18,233 nucleotides of DNA from JBOGGN01 sp050744165 (GCA_050744165.1 JBOGGN010000436.1:1-18233); one strand, 5' to 3'; shown: positions 9,273 to 17,488, counted from the stretch's first letter. A program made the numbers and translations. Notes: generated from the sequence alone by a model not told the origin.

Positions 9273-9803
9273 TTACGCAGCGGGCGTCGTGCTCGGTGAG
9301 GTGGTCGCTGGGGTCGAGGTTCCGGCCTTCTGGGCGATGATCAGGGCTCCGCCGCTCTGGGAGATGACCACGGCGCCCTTCGATTTGGCAATGCCCTGCC
9401 AGGAGGTGACGCCCTTGTACTTCACGTTGGCGCCGATGCTCATCGTGACCGACTGGCCGTCCGGGCGGGCCAGGGTGATCGAGGTGGCCGAGACCGCGCT
9501 CACCTGGCCCCGGTCGAACGTGAAGGTCTGCCAAGTCGCCGTCGTGGACCCGGCGCTCTTCGCCTTGACCTCGACGGTGCCGTGGTCCGCCCGCTTCGCG
9601 AGCTGGGCCACCCGGGCGGCGGCCGCACCGAGACCAGCCCCCGCGGTACCGGAAGCGGCCGGGCCGGTGGTGCTGGCGATGGCGGCGGTAGGGGTACCAG
9701 TGGCGCCGCTGCTGGTGGCGGCGTAGGCAACGGTCCCGGCGCCTACCAGGACGGCTCCGGCCAGGGCGGCGCCGGCGATCTTCTTGCCCAGCGAGAGTTT
9801 CAT
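9273..9803 (-). CDS. Secreted protein with DUF5666-like beta domain
   Basis: A protein of 176 residues. AAGGAGA at 9811-9817 sits seven bases from the ATG at 9803, which fixes the start over the in-frame ATG eight codons earlier. The first 28 residues are a textbook signal peptide (MKLSLGKKIAGAALAGAVL to VAYA) with cleavage expected after AYA. An Ala/Thr/Gly linker follows, then a small beta-rich domain (TFTFDRGQVSAVSATSITLARPDGQSVTMSIG) resembling DUF5666, and a Thr/Ser/Pro tail. There is no lipobox or membrane anchor, so it is probably exported freely or wall-associated. The role is unknown. Confidence 0.82.
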   Translation of the reverse strand: MKLSLGKKIAGAALAGAVLVGAGTVAYAATSSGATGTPTAAIASTTGPAASGTAGAGLGAAAARVAQLAKRADHGTVEVKAKSAGSTTATWQTFTFDRGQVSAVSATSITLARPDGQSVTMSIGANVKYKGVTSWQGIAKSKGAVVISQSGGALIIAQKAGTSTPATTSPSTTPAA

Positions 9804-10144
9804 AGCTATGTCTCCTTCTGCCGCCAACCTGGGTGGTTGCCGGGTTCTTCATCCAGGTTCGGGCGCAGGTGTGAGCCGCTTCGGGCGGATGTGTGATCGC
9901 CGTGTTATGTGCGCGGAGATTTCTCCCCCTACGCACGGGTAGTGCGCCCTCTCAGCACGTCGTGGGTCTCAGCGGGCCGAGATAACCGGCGCCGAGCACG
10001 GGGAGCCGTGGTCGGCTGGGGACGGCCCGGCCGGGCACCTTGGACCGGTCATCGGCCAGGCGCAGCTCGACCGCCGCCTTCCAGTGGGCTTGGCTGCGCA
10101 AGGCGGCTTCGTCGGCCGCCGGCATCGGGCCCCCTTGGGTGGCC
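9804..10144. other. Region without a supportable gene
   Basis: It contains the leader of the secreted-protein gene, including a 7-bp inverted repeat (AACCTGG 9826-9832 with CCAGGTT 9853-9859). Beyond that I see only short open frames. One minus-strand stretch near 10040-10130 reads ADEAALRSQAHWKAAVELRLAD, which looks protein-like but runs into nonsense. It may be a gene fragment next to the decayed hydrolase. Confidence 0.45.
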
Positions 10145-10855
10145 AACGTGTCGCCAATGACGGGCGACACCCCGCCACTACAGCCAGGAAGCACCCTGCT
10201 CCCCCGGCCGGGCGTGCCTGTACACCGGCATGTACCAGTTCAACAACCGGGTGGTCGGCAACGGCACGCCCCTCGACGACCGTTTCGACAGCAACTGGGC
10301 GACCAAGGACTCGAGGGCAAGACCGGGTTCTTCGAGGCCAGCTACCACATCCCCGCAGTCGTCCGGGACCCCCGCTGCCCGGTGGGCCATGGCCTCACCG
10401 TCCACACTTCACCGAGAACGTCGATCTCCTGCCGACGCTTTGCGATGCCCTCGATCTGCCGATCCCAGCGCAGTGCGACGGCCTGCCCCTCACGCCGTTC
10501 CTTCGTCGTGACCAGCCTGCCTGGTGGCGAACAGAGGCCCATTGGGGGTTCGACTGGCGCATTCGCACGATCACCACGGCGCCCACGGCGCCATCGGACT
10601 GGCCGGTGGGATCGGTCCCTGGAGCGTCAGAACCTGGCGACGATCCGCAATGATGGGGAGGCCTACGTGCAGTTCGGTGACGGCTCGTGGCTGGCCTTTG
10701 ACCTCGCCGGCGACCCAACCTGGTCGACGCCGTTGACCGATCCTGCTCGAATTCATGCCCTGGCAGCGTCGATGCTCACCTGGCGGGCCGAGCACGCCGA
10801 CCGCACGATGACGGGTTTCGTGCTCATCAACGGGGGAATCGGCCGCCGCCCTTAG
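10145..10855 (+). pseudogene. Decayed sulfatase / phosphonate monoester hydrolase (alkaline phosphatase superfamily)
   Basis: Four pieces of one enzyme lie in order but in different frames. Piece A (about 10161-10312) reads RHYSQEAPCSPGRACLYTGMY and NGTPLDDRFDSN, the sulfatase-type active-site loop whose Cys becomes formylglycine. Piece B (10313-10400, another frame) has FFEASYHIPAVVRDPR. Piece C (from about 10405, a third frame) has FTENVDLLPTLCDALDLPIPAQCDG and AHWGFDWR. Piece D (from about 10610, the frame of B) has NLATIRNDGEAYVQFG, FDLAGDP and MLTWRAEHADRTMTG, then a stop at 10855. Intact relatives have several hundred residues between pieces A and B, so the catalytic core with its metal ligands is deleted. 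With at least three frame changes and the large deletion, no working enzyme is possible. Confidence 0.85.
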
Positions 10856-11097
10856 TCCTTTCCGCCACGCCGGCAATCGCGTTTCCGATTGAATGCTCCC
10901 TTTCGGGGAAATGCCTTCCGTGATGCGGGCCCCACCGGTGGGGAGGAATTTTCCCCCCTCGCTCCTAGGCCTGGCCGCCACACTTCTTTACACCGCTCCA
11001 CCCACCGGTTAAGGTGCGCCAGCGCGGTGGAGTGGCGGCTACCAAGGCGAGCGTCGAACGAATTCCCGCTCGGACTGCCAGAGGGTGGGGGGTAGAA
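10856..11097. other. Spacer upstream of the Thr/Pro lipoprotein gene
   Basis: No gene is seen. It contains a perfect 14-bp palindrome CCCCACCGGTGGGG at 10930-10943. Next to it is GGGGA...TCCCC (10940-10944 with 10952-10956), which would compete for the same bases. A promoter candidate follows. Confidence 0.5.
10987..11015 (+). promoter_or_regulatory. Candidate sigma-70-type promoter
   Basis: TTTACA (10987-10992) and TAAGGT (11010-11015) are separated by exactly 17 bases. Transcription would start near 11022, giving a leader of about 75 bases before the lipoprotein ATG. Confidence 0.45.
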
Positions 11098-11547
11098 ATG
11101 CAACGGAAAGCATTCTGGCGTGCGCAGGTGCCAACTGCGGTCGTTGCCGTCTTGATCTTGATTGGTACCGCCGCCTGCGGCACCTCGGCCGCGACGCATT
11201 CGGCTGCGACGACCACCGTTCCACCGAACACGACGGTCTCGTCGGTCACCACATTGCCGCCGGCGACGACAGTCCCACCTACGACGTTGCGACCGGCGAC
11301 GACGTTGCCACCAACGACGTTGCCGCCAGTTCCCAAAACGACGTTGCCACCGGTGACGAGTCCGCCGACGACGCCGCCTACCACCGCGGCCAACGTCGTT
11401 TCTTGTACTCCATTGACGAACGCGGGTAACTGCTACGAGCCAGGCGAGTACTGCCGGGATTCCGATCACGGCGTTACTGGTGTCGCGGGAGACGGTAAGA
11501 GGATCACCTGCGAGGACAACAATGGTTGGCGGTGGGAGCCTTCCTAA
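11098..11547 (+). CDS. Lipoprotein with Thr/Pro linker and Cys-rich C-terminal domain
   Basis: A protein of 149 residues. The ATG at 11098 is preceded by a G-rich site and opens a signal peptide (MQRKAFWRAQ then VPTAVVAVLILIGTAACG) with a lipobox-like TAAC. About 70 residues of TTLPP-type repeats follow, probably a wall-spanning spacer. The last 47 residues form a compact domain with four cysteines: CTPLTNAGNCYEPGEYC, DHGVTGVAGDGK, ITCEDNNGWRWEPS. I recall this ending in other actinobacterial exported proteins but know no name for it. Two disulfides are plausible. The frame is open upstream to 11014 without signal character. The gene ends 22 bases from the end of the convergent ABC-F gene. 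Confidence 0.78.
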   Translation: MQRKAFWRAQVPTAVVAVLILIGTAACGTSAATHSAATTTVPPNTTVSSVTTLPPATTVPPTTLRPATTLPPTTLPPVPKTTLPPVTSPPTTPPTTAANVVSCTPLTNAGNCYEPGEYCRDSDHGVTGVAGDGKRITCEDNNGWRWEPS

Positions 11548-11569
11548 ACGGACTGCCGAGGGGCGCGAA

Positions 11570-13381
11570 CTAGCCGCCCAGCTCCTCGGCCAAGGCAAGC
11601 CAACGCTCCTCGGCTATCGCCAGGCGGGTTTCGACATCGGCGAGGGAGTTGGCGAGCCGGGTGAGGGCGACATGGTCGGCGCCGGCGGTAGCGAGCTCGG
11701 CGCTCACCCGGTCACGCTCGGCCTCGGCCTCGGCCACCTCGCGATCGGCCACGGAGAGCAACCGCCGCAAGGTGCTCGGCGAACGAAGCTTCGGCACCGG
11801 TCCCGGAATGGGCGACGCGGTCGACCCCGCCCCTGAAGAGCCGCCGGTGCGAGGGTCGGACGCGCCTGCCAGCTGGGTCGACCCGCCCGGCGTCGGCGGT
11901 GTCGACGTTCGGCTGGTCGAGGCGGCCCGGGCCGCGGCGTAGCCGGCATAGCCCCCCGCCGCCACCACGGCGCCGCCCCGGCCGTCGAAAACGAGCACGT
12001 CCTCGACGACGCGCTCGAGGAACGCCCGGTCGTGGCTGGCGACCAGCACCGTTCCCGGCCATGTCTCCAGGTAGTCCTCCAGGGCCCGGAGGGTGTCGAG
12101 GTCGAGATCGTTGCTCGGCTCGTCCAGCAGCAGGACGTTGGGCAGGCGGGCCAGCACGAGCAGCAACTGAAGGCGCCGCTGCTCACCGCCGGAGAGGGTG
12201 CCGACAGGAGCCCACTGGGCGTCGGTGTCGAACCAGAAGCGCTCCATGAGCCGCACCTGCTCCCAGGTCGGCTGGCCGTCTTTGCCGCCGACTGCTTCAC
12301 GGACGCGCTCTGTGGGGTCCAGATCCCGCCCGGTCTGGTCGTAGTACCCCAGCCGGACGGTCGGCCCGATCCTCACCTCGCCAGCCGTCGGCGCCAAGCG
12401 CCCGGCGACGACGTCGAGGAACGTCGACTTCCCTGTTCCGTTGGGACCCACCAGCCCGAGCCGATCACCGGCTCCCACGTCGAGGTTGACGTCGTTGAAC
12501 AGGATCGGGCCGCCGCCGAACCGGTGGCCGACGCCGTGCCACTCGACGACCTGGTCCCCGAGACGAGCTGTGGCGCCCCAGAAGCCGCCCCCGTCCAGCT
12601 CCAGGCTGCCCGCCCGGTCCGCCGCCGGGCCGCGCCCCTCGACGATGGCGGTGGCGGCGGCGATCCGGGCCTTCGGTTTGCGGGTCCGGGCGGGAGCGCC
12701 GCGCCGCAGCCAGGCCAGCTCGGCGCGGGCCAGGTTGCGGCGAACACTCTCGGCGGTCGCCTCCTTGGTCGCGCGGTCGGCGGCGGCGGCCAGGTAACTG
12801 CCGTAGCCACCGTCGTGGACGTAGCCCTGACCCCGGTCAAGCTCGAGCACGCGTGTGGTCACCCGGTCGAGCACGTGGCGGTCGTGGGTGACCACGACGA
12901 GCCCGCCCCGAAACCGGGCCAGGCGCTCCTCCAGCCACCCGATGGCGTCCAGGTCGAGGTGGTTGGTGGGCTCGTCGAGCACCAAGAAGTCGACCTCGTC
13001 CACCAGCACTCGGGCCAGAGCGACGCGCTTGGCCTGGCCACCCGAGAGAGTCTCAGTCCGTGCGGCCACCAGCGGGCCCATGCCGAGGCGCTCCAGGATG
13101 GCGGCTGCTTCCCAGTGGGTGCCGACCGCTGAGCGCACGTCACCCGGGGGCAGCACCGGCCGCTGCGGCAGGTACCCCACCCGGACGTCGCGGCCGCGCC
13201 GCACCGTCCCCGCCTCCGGTTGGCTGGCTCCGGCCAGGACCCGCAGGAGCGTCGACTTGCCCGCCCCGTTGCGGCCGACCACGCCCAAGCGGTCGCCGGT
13301 CTGGATGGTGAGCGACAGATCCTCGAACAGAGGTCGGTCCGGACGGCGGGCCGTGACACGCTCGAGGTCGACCAAAATCAC
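11570..13381 (-). CDS. ABC-F family ATPase, Uup-like
   Basis: A protein of 603 residues with two ATPase domains and no membrane segments, so it is an ABC-F protein that works on the ribosome, not a transporter. Domain 1 has Walker A GRNGAGKST (36-44), LSGGQ (112-116), Walker B LVLDEPTNHLDLD (133-145) and His166. The linker carries AELAWLRRGAPARTRKPKARI, like the WIRRG segment of Uup. Domain 2 has GPNGTGKST (312-320), LSGGE (396-400), LLLDEPSNDLDLD (417-429) and His450. A Ser/Thr/Pro/Gly spacer leads to a C-terminal coiled coil (about 535-603) typical of Uup. Uup-like proteins affect ribosome assembly and transposon excision; some other ABC-F proteins give antibiotic resistance. The linker is short, which argues against a resistance type. 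The start is the GTG at 13381. Confidence 0.92.
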   Translation of the reverse strand: MILVDLERVTARRPDRPLFEDLSLTIQTGDRLGVVGRNGAGKSTLLRVLAGASQPEAGTVRRGRDVRVGYLPQRPVLPPGDVRSAVGTHWEAAAILERLGMGPLVAARTETLSGGQAKRVALARVLVDEVDFLVLDEPTNHLDLDAIGWLEERLARFRGGLVVVTHDRHVLDRVTTRVLELDRGQGYVHDGGYGSYLAAAADRATKEATAESVRRNLARAELAWLRRGAPARTRKPKARIAAATAIVEGRGPAADRAGSLELDGGGFWGATARLGDQVVEWHGVGHRFGGGPILFNDVNLDVGAGDRLGLVGPNGTGKSTFLDVVAGRLAPTAGEVRIGPTVRLGYYDQTGRDLDPTERVREAVGGKDGQPTWEQVRLMERFWFDTDAQWAPVGTLSGGEQRRLQLLLVLARLPNVLLLDEPSNDLDLDTLRALEDYLETWPGTVLVASHDRAFLERVVEDVLVFDGRGGAVVAAGGYAGYAAARAASTSRTSTPPTPGGSTQLAGASDPRTGGSSGAGSTASPIPGPVPKLRSPSTLRRLLSVADREVAEAEAERDRVSAELATAGADHVALTRLANSLADVETRLAIAEERWLALAEELGG

Positions 13382-13488
13382 AGCAGCAGGCTACGGGGCT
13401 CTCCCGCCGTTCCCCGGCCAGCCTGAAATCGCCTGAACGCAGAAGACCGCCCCCCCGTCACGCAATGCCGATCTGCGATCGTCTGCGG
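13382..13488. promoter_or_regulatory. Divergent promoter region
   Basis: The 107 bases between the ABC-F start and the two-TM protein start must hold both promoters. No clear boxes are visible. Confidence 0.35.
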
Positions 13489-13965
13489 ATGTCCAACCCC
13501 AGCACACACGAACCGCACCCGAGAATCCGGGAACGGAAGAAGGAACGACCGGTCAAGGTCGCCGACCAGCTTCCAAAGGAGTCGGCCGTCGACCGGTTCA
13601 ACACCGCCGTCGCCATCAAGGTCACCAATGCCGTCGGGACGATGTGGTGCGCCTACGCGTTCACCGTCCTCGCCCTCATCTCGCTGCCATCGGTCCTTAA
13701 GGCGGGCAGCCTTGTCGGCATCGTCTCCTGGATCGCCCAAACGTTCCTGCAGCTCGTCCTTCTGAGCATCATCATCGTCGGCCAGAACGTGCAGGCGGCG
13801 GCCAGCGACAAGCGGGCGGAGGCCACCTACGAGGACGCTGACGCTGTGTTCCACACAGCGCTTGAAATCCAGAACCACCTCGGCGAGCAGGACGCCACCT
13901 TGAGCCAGTTGCTGGCGCAAATGGCCCAACTGTGCGCCGCGGGCGGTCCCCCGGCAATCGCCTAG
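13489..13965 (+). CDS. Two-helix membrane protein, DUF1003-like
   Basis: A protein of 158 residues. After a basic N-terminus, FNTAVAIKVTNAVGTMWCAYAF leads into helix 1 (about 50-70). Helix 2 (about 78-98) runs into LLSIIIVGQNVQAAASDKRAE, followed by an acidic, partly helical tail (TYEDADAVFHTALEIQNHLGEQ). The order of helix, short loop, helix, QN and DKRAE resembles DUF1003 membrane proteins, whose role is unknown. The ATG at 13489 is chosen over one at 13465; neither has a clear ribosome-binding site. The gene lies 58 bases before the Ser/Thr kinase gene in the same direction, so shared transcription is possible. Confidence 0.78.
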   Translation: MSNPSTHEPHPRIRERKKERPVKVADQLPKESAVDRFNTAVAIKVTNAVGTMWCAYAFTVLALISLPSVLKAGSLVGIVSWIAQTFLQLVLLSIIIVGQNVQAAASDKRAEATYEDADAVFHTALEIQNHLGEQDATLSQLLAQMAQLCAAGGPPAIA

Positions 13966-14023
13966 TCCTGATTCACACCGCAGTCGCCGGGACAGACCAA
14001 CCGGCCGCCACCCGCCCGCCGCC

Positions 14024-16849
14024 GTGCCTACCCTTGCCAGGGTGACGACTGACCTCGCCCAGGATGTGGCGGCGGTCCTGCCGGACTACGAGATCGGCGG
14101 CGAGTTGGGCCGAGGCGCGTTCGGGGTGGTGCTCGCCGGGCGTCACCGCCAACTCGGGCGCCGGGTGGCCATCAAGCTCCTGTCCCAGGCGTTCAGCGAG
14201 CACCCCGAGGTCCGTCACCGGTTCGCAGCCGAGGCCCGAATCCTCGGCCTGTTCGACCACCCCCACATCGTCCCTGTCTTCGACTACGTCGAGCAGGCCG
14301 GGCTCTGCGCGCTGGTCATCGAATTGCTTCCCGGCGGGACGGTCCGCCACCGGTTGCGCCAGCACAGCCTCGACGCCCGGATGGCGTGCGCTGTTGGGCT
14401 CGCCGCGTGTTCCGCCCTCGACTACGCCCATCACCGTGGTGTCCTCCACCGTGACGTAAAGCCGGACAACCTCCTGTTCGCGGCGGATGGGCTGGTCAAG
14501 ATGACCGACTTCGGTATCGCCCGGGTGGTCGGCGGCCTGGCGGTGACCCGGATCGGCGAGACCGTCGGCACCCCGCTGTACATGGCGCCCGAGCAGTGCA
14601 CCGACCAGCCCCTCGGGCCAGCAACCGACGTCTACGCCGCGGGCCTCATGCTCTATGAGCTGCTGGCCGGCACGCACCCATTCTCCGGCTCCAACGACCC
14701 GATGGCCACCATGTACCGCCAGATCCACGAGGTGGCCCCACCCGTCAATGTCGTGAACGCCGCAGTGCCCGAGGCATTTTCCCCCGTTGTCATGCGCGCG
14801 ATGGCCAAGGACCCGCGGGTCCGCTACCCGAGCGCCCGCCATTTCGGCGCCGCCATCGCAGAAGCGGCCGTCATCTCTTGGGGCGAGGAGTGGGTTGCGG
14901 GCGACGCCGCGCGGATCCTTTCGCCCAACCCCGTGGAACCGGCCGGCGACGCGGTCCAGGTCCTGGCCGATCGATCACCCGAGCCGGAGTCGGCTCCCGT
15001 CGGCGGGCCACCCGCGGCGATGCAGCCGTCGGCGATTGGGTCCCGGCACGGCGCCGCCCATGAATCGGCGGAGGGATCGTCGGCGCCGCTCGACGACAAC
15101 CAAGCCGCGCCGCCGGGTGGGGAAAGCGAGGTAGCGCAGCCGGAGGAGGCCACCGCACTGGCCGACGCCGGCGCCGAGGATGCGCCGCCGCCCGGCCCAG
15201 GAGTCGACCACCTCGCCGGCGATGCCGCGCCCTTGGACGCCGACCACGAGGCCGCAGACCCATCTGCAGACCTGAGCCACTGGGCCGACAACGACCCGCC
15301 ACCGGTCGAGGGCCGCGACCTGGCCGATGACGGATCGCTACTGGATCCCGACGCTGAGCAGGCTCCGCCGCCGCTCCGAGACACCTCCGACGAGGCGCCG
15401 GACGGCGGCGACTGGGGCCCGGTCGGGTGGGCTCCGGCTGCACCCGAGCTGGCTGGCGAGTGGCCCGCCGAAGCGGGCGACGGCGACTGGCCTGCGGCAC
15501 CGGGCAACGGCGAGTGGGCTCCCGCTGCACCCGAGCTGGCGGGCGAGTGGCCCGCCCAAGCGGGCGACGGCGAGTGGCCAGCACGAGCGGCTGAGGGCGA
15601 CTGGCCTGCGGCTGAGCCGGACGGCGCCGTGCAGTCGGCTGTCGCTGAGGACGACTGGCCCGCCGCCCCTCCAGTCGAAGCGTGGCCCCCTCCTCCGGTG
15701 GAAGCGTGGCCGCCTGCTCCCGCCGAAGCGTCGACATATGTCCCCGCCGATGTGTGGGGCGGTCCGCCCACCGAGGCCTGGGGCACCCCATCCGTCGAGT
15801 CCTGGGCCGTCGGATCAACCGAGGTTTGGCCCGCCGACCCGTCCGCAGCAGCCCCCGCCTGGCCCGCCGACCCGTCCGCCGCAGCGCCGCCCCCATCCGA
15901 CGCTTGGCCCGCCGCCCCGTCCGCCGCACCGCCGCCCCCATCCGAGGCTTGGCCCGCCGCCCCGTCCGCCGCAGCGCCGCCCCCATCCGAGGCTTGGCCA
16001 CCGATCCCCTATGACCCGACTGTGGTCGACAAGGTCGCATGGCCGGACCAGGCGTCCTGGGAGGCGTGGGGCTTCCCCGGCCCGTACCGGACCGCGGTCT
16101 TGCCGTCTTCCCCGGCCTCAGCGGTTCCCGCCCCCACGGCCTCGCCCTCCGCCGCCCCCCGCCCCGCCCGCGCAGCGCCGGGGAGGGCCGGGAGGACCGG
16201 GAGGGCCGGCGACTTCTTCGACTCCGACGAGCCCTACCACTCGCCGTCGTGGCCTCCGCACGCCCGCAATCGGGCCAGAACGACCCTGGTGGCGTTGGCG
16301 GTCGCCGCCGTGTGCCTCGCCGTCGTCGCTGCCGTGCTGCTGACGACCAAGAAGCCGGCTCCGGCCAGCGCCCACCCGCCGACGACGTCGCAGACGCCGG
16401 CCCAGGTTGCCGCCGCCGTCAACCAGCTGATCCAAACGTCCGCCACTGCCCGAACGCACGTCGTCGCCACGGTGGCCTCCATTCAGAACTGTTCCGCCAC
16501 CGGCCAGGCTGCGGCCACCTCGCTGAGCAACGCCATTGCGTCTCGCCAGCAGGTCGTCCGTACCCTCCAGACGTTGCCCGTGGGCGAACTCCCCAATGGA
16601 GCTGCGATGGGCAACGCCCTGACCACGGCCCTCAACGACTCCGTCTCCGCCGACCAGTCGTTCCGCACCTGGTTGGCGGGAATTAGCGCACGCGGCGGGT
16701 GCTCTGGGACGGCCCCGACCGACGCCAATTACCAGGCGGGCGAACGTTCGTCGACCGACGCCGACAAGGCCAAGCAGACCTTCGCCTCGCTGTGGAACCC
16801 CGTCGCCGCCACCTATGGCCTGCCGAAGGTGACGAGCACCACGATCTGA
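14024..16849 (+). CDS. Transmembrane serine/threonine protein kinase with Trp-rich linker and secreted sensor domain
   Basis: A protein of 941 residues from the GTG at 14024 (a GTG at 14042, six codons on, is equally possible). The Hanks-type kinase domain fills about 20-285: glycine loop GRGAFGVV (29-36), Lys51, Glu70, HRDVKPDN (142-149), DFG (162-164) and APE (188-190). All catalytic residues are present, so it should be active. Residues 290-690 form a disordered acidic Pro/Ala linker; its second half holds about 22 tryptophans, mostly in D/E-W-P or A-W-P. One membrane helix follows near 755-777 (TLVALAVAAVCLAVVAAVLL). The external part (about 785-941) is helical with two cysteines (NCSA, GGCSG) and ends WNPVAATYGLP, a domain I recall from other actinobacterial membrane proteins but cannot name. 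There are no PASTA repeats, so muropeptide sensing of the PknB kind is unlikely. Confidence 0.93.
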   Translation: MPTLARVTTDLAQDVAAVLPDYEIGGELGRGAFGVVLAGRHRQLGRRVAIKLLSQAFSEHPEVRHRFAAEARILGLFDHPHIVPVFDYVEQAGLCALVIELLPGGTVRHRLRQHSLDARMACAVGLAACSALDYAHHRGVLHRDVKPDNLLFAADGLVKMTDFGIARVVGGLAVTRIGETVGTPLYMAPEQCTDQPLGPATDVYAAGLMLYELLAGTHPFSGSNDPMATMYRQIHEVAPPVNVVNAAVPEAFSPVVMRAMAKDPRVRYPSARHFGAAIAEAAVISWGEEWVAGDAARILSPNPVEPAGDAVQVLADRSPEPESAPVGGPPAAMQPSAIGSRHGAAHESAEGSSAPLDDNQAAPPGGESEVAQPEEATALADAGAEDAPPPGPGVDHLAGDAAPLDADHEAADPSADLSHWADNDPPPVEGRDLADDGSLLDPDAEQAPPPLRDTSDEAPDGGDWGPVGWAPAAPELAGEWPAEAGDGDWPAAPGNGEWAPAAPELAGEWPAQAGDGEWPARAAEGDWPAAEPDGAVQSAVAEDDWPAAPPVEAWPPPPVEAWPPAPAEASTYVPADVWGGPPTEAWGTPSVESWAVGSTEVWPADPSAAAPAWPADPSAAAPPPSDAWPAAPSAAPPPPSEAWPAAPSAAAPPPSEAWPPIPYDPTVVDKVAWPDQASWEAWGFPGPYRTAVLPSSPASAVPAPTASPSAAPRPARAAPGRAGRTGRAGDFFDSDEPYHSPSWPPHARNRARTTLVALAVAAVCLAVVAAVLLTTKKPAPASAHPPTTSQTPAQVAAAVNQLIQTSATARTHVVATVASIQNCSATGQAAATSLSNAIASRQQVVRTLQTLPVGELPNGAAMGNALTTALNDSVSADQSFRTWLAGISARGGCSGTAPTDANYQAGERSSTDADKAKQTFASLWNPVAATYGLPKVTSTTI
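15443..15616 (+). repeat. 87-bp imperfect tandem repeat in the kinase linker
   Basis: Two 29-residue units begin PELAGEWPAEAGDG and PELAGEWPAQAGDG, offset by 87 bases (15443 and 15530). They match closely over the first half and drift afterwards. Confidence 0.75.
15860..15994 (+). repeat. 45-bp tandem repeat, three copies, in the kinase linker
   Basis: Units start at 15860, 15905 and 15950, and each encodes WPAxPSAAxPPPSxA. The near identity of the DNA points to recent in-frame duplication. Confidence 0.85.
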
Positions 16850-16877
16850 CCCCGATCGAGAGGGGTGGGCAACCCGT

Positions 16878-17477
16878 TTAGCCCTGGCAGGCCTCTCCCG
16901 CCCCCAATCGAAGGGGGATGACCCCGGCCCACACTGGCCAGTCGAGGTCCGCCTCGTCGTCGATGGGTCCCCCGGAGCGCATTTTGGCCGACACCTCGAC
17001 CAGCGGCACCGAGAGCACCAGGGTCGTTCGCAACTCGGCCTCGGTGGGCGGACGAACGGCCGCCGCCCGACCGGGCAGAGCCCGCTCCACAATGGCGTCG
17101 AGGGCTGCAAGCTTCTCGCCGAGGTCAGTCACGGCCGAGGCGACCCCGTAGATCATCACCGAGCGGTAGTTCATCGAGTGATGGAAGGCGGATCGCGCCA
17201 GGACCAGACCGTCGAGGAGCGTGACCCCGACGCAAACCGGGGCGCCCGATGCGGCCCGAAAGGTCCGGTTGGCCACCGACCCGTGCACGTACACGGCCTC
17301 GCCCACCCGGGCAAAGGTCGTCGGCACGACCCGAGGGCCATCAGGCAGCGAGACGGCCACATGGGCGACCAACGCCTCGTCGAGGATGGACTGCACCAGC
17401 TCCCGGTCGAAACTCCCCCGAGAGCCCTGCCGGCGGGTCGTCGCCCGCTCGGTGGGGTTGTAGCTGCTCTTCGACAC
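16878..17477 (-). CDS. Pyridoxamine 5'-phosphate oxidase-family (NimA-like) flavoprotein
   Basis: A protein of 199 residues. The start MSKSSYNPTERATTRRQGSRGSFDRE, the barrel segments VPTTFARVGEAVYVHGSVANR and VCVGVTLLDGLVLARSAFHHSMNYRSVMIYG, and the ending PVWAGVIPLRL match the FMN-binding split-barrel family annotated as PPOX or 5-nitroimidazole-reductase related. These proteins bind FMN or a related flavin; the substrate here is unknown. The frame stays open to 17714, but that part is low-complexity and overlaps rsfS, so I take the GTG at 17477. It has no ribosome-binding site. TACCGT six bases upstream would suit a leaderless message. The gene converges on the kinase gene and lies 101 bases behind rsfS. 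Confidence 0.9.
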   Translation of the reverse strand: MSKSSYNPTERATTRRQGSRGSFDRELVQSILDEALVAHVAVSLPDGPRVVPTTFARVGEAVYVHGSVANRTFRAASGAPVCVGVTLLDGLVLARSAFHHSMNYRSVMIYGVASAVTDLGEKLAALDAIVERALPGRAAAVRPPTEAELRTTLVLSVPLVEVSAKMRSGGPIDDEADLDWPVWAGVIPLRLGAGEACQG

Positions 17478-17488
17478 CGGCGCACGGT

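Noticed and set aside
12032..13132. 366-codon plus-strand frame opposite the ABC-F gene
   Set aside because: Antisense of conserved ATPase motifs, with no domain features of its own.
14871..16040. Long minus-strand Arg/Pro frames opposite the kinase linker
   Set aside because: They arise from the repetitive GC-rich linker DNA; the composition is that of a shadow frame.
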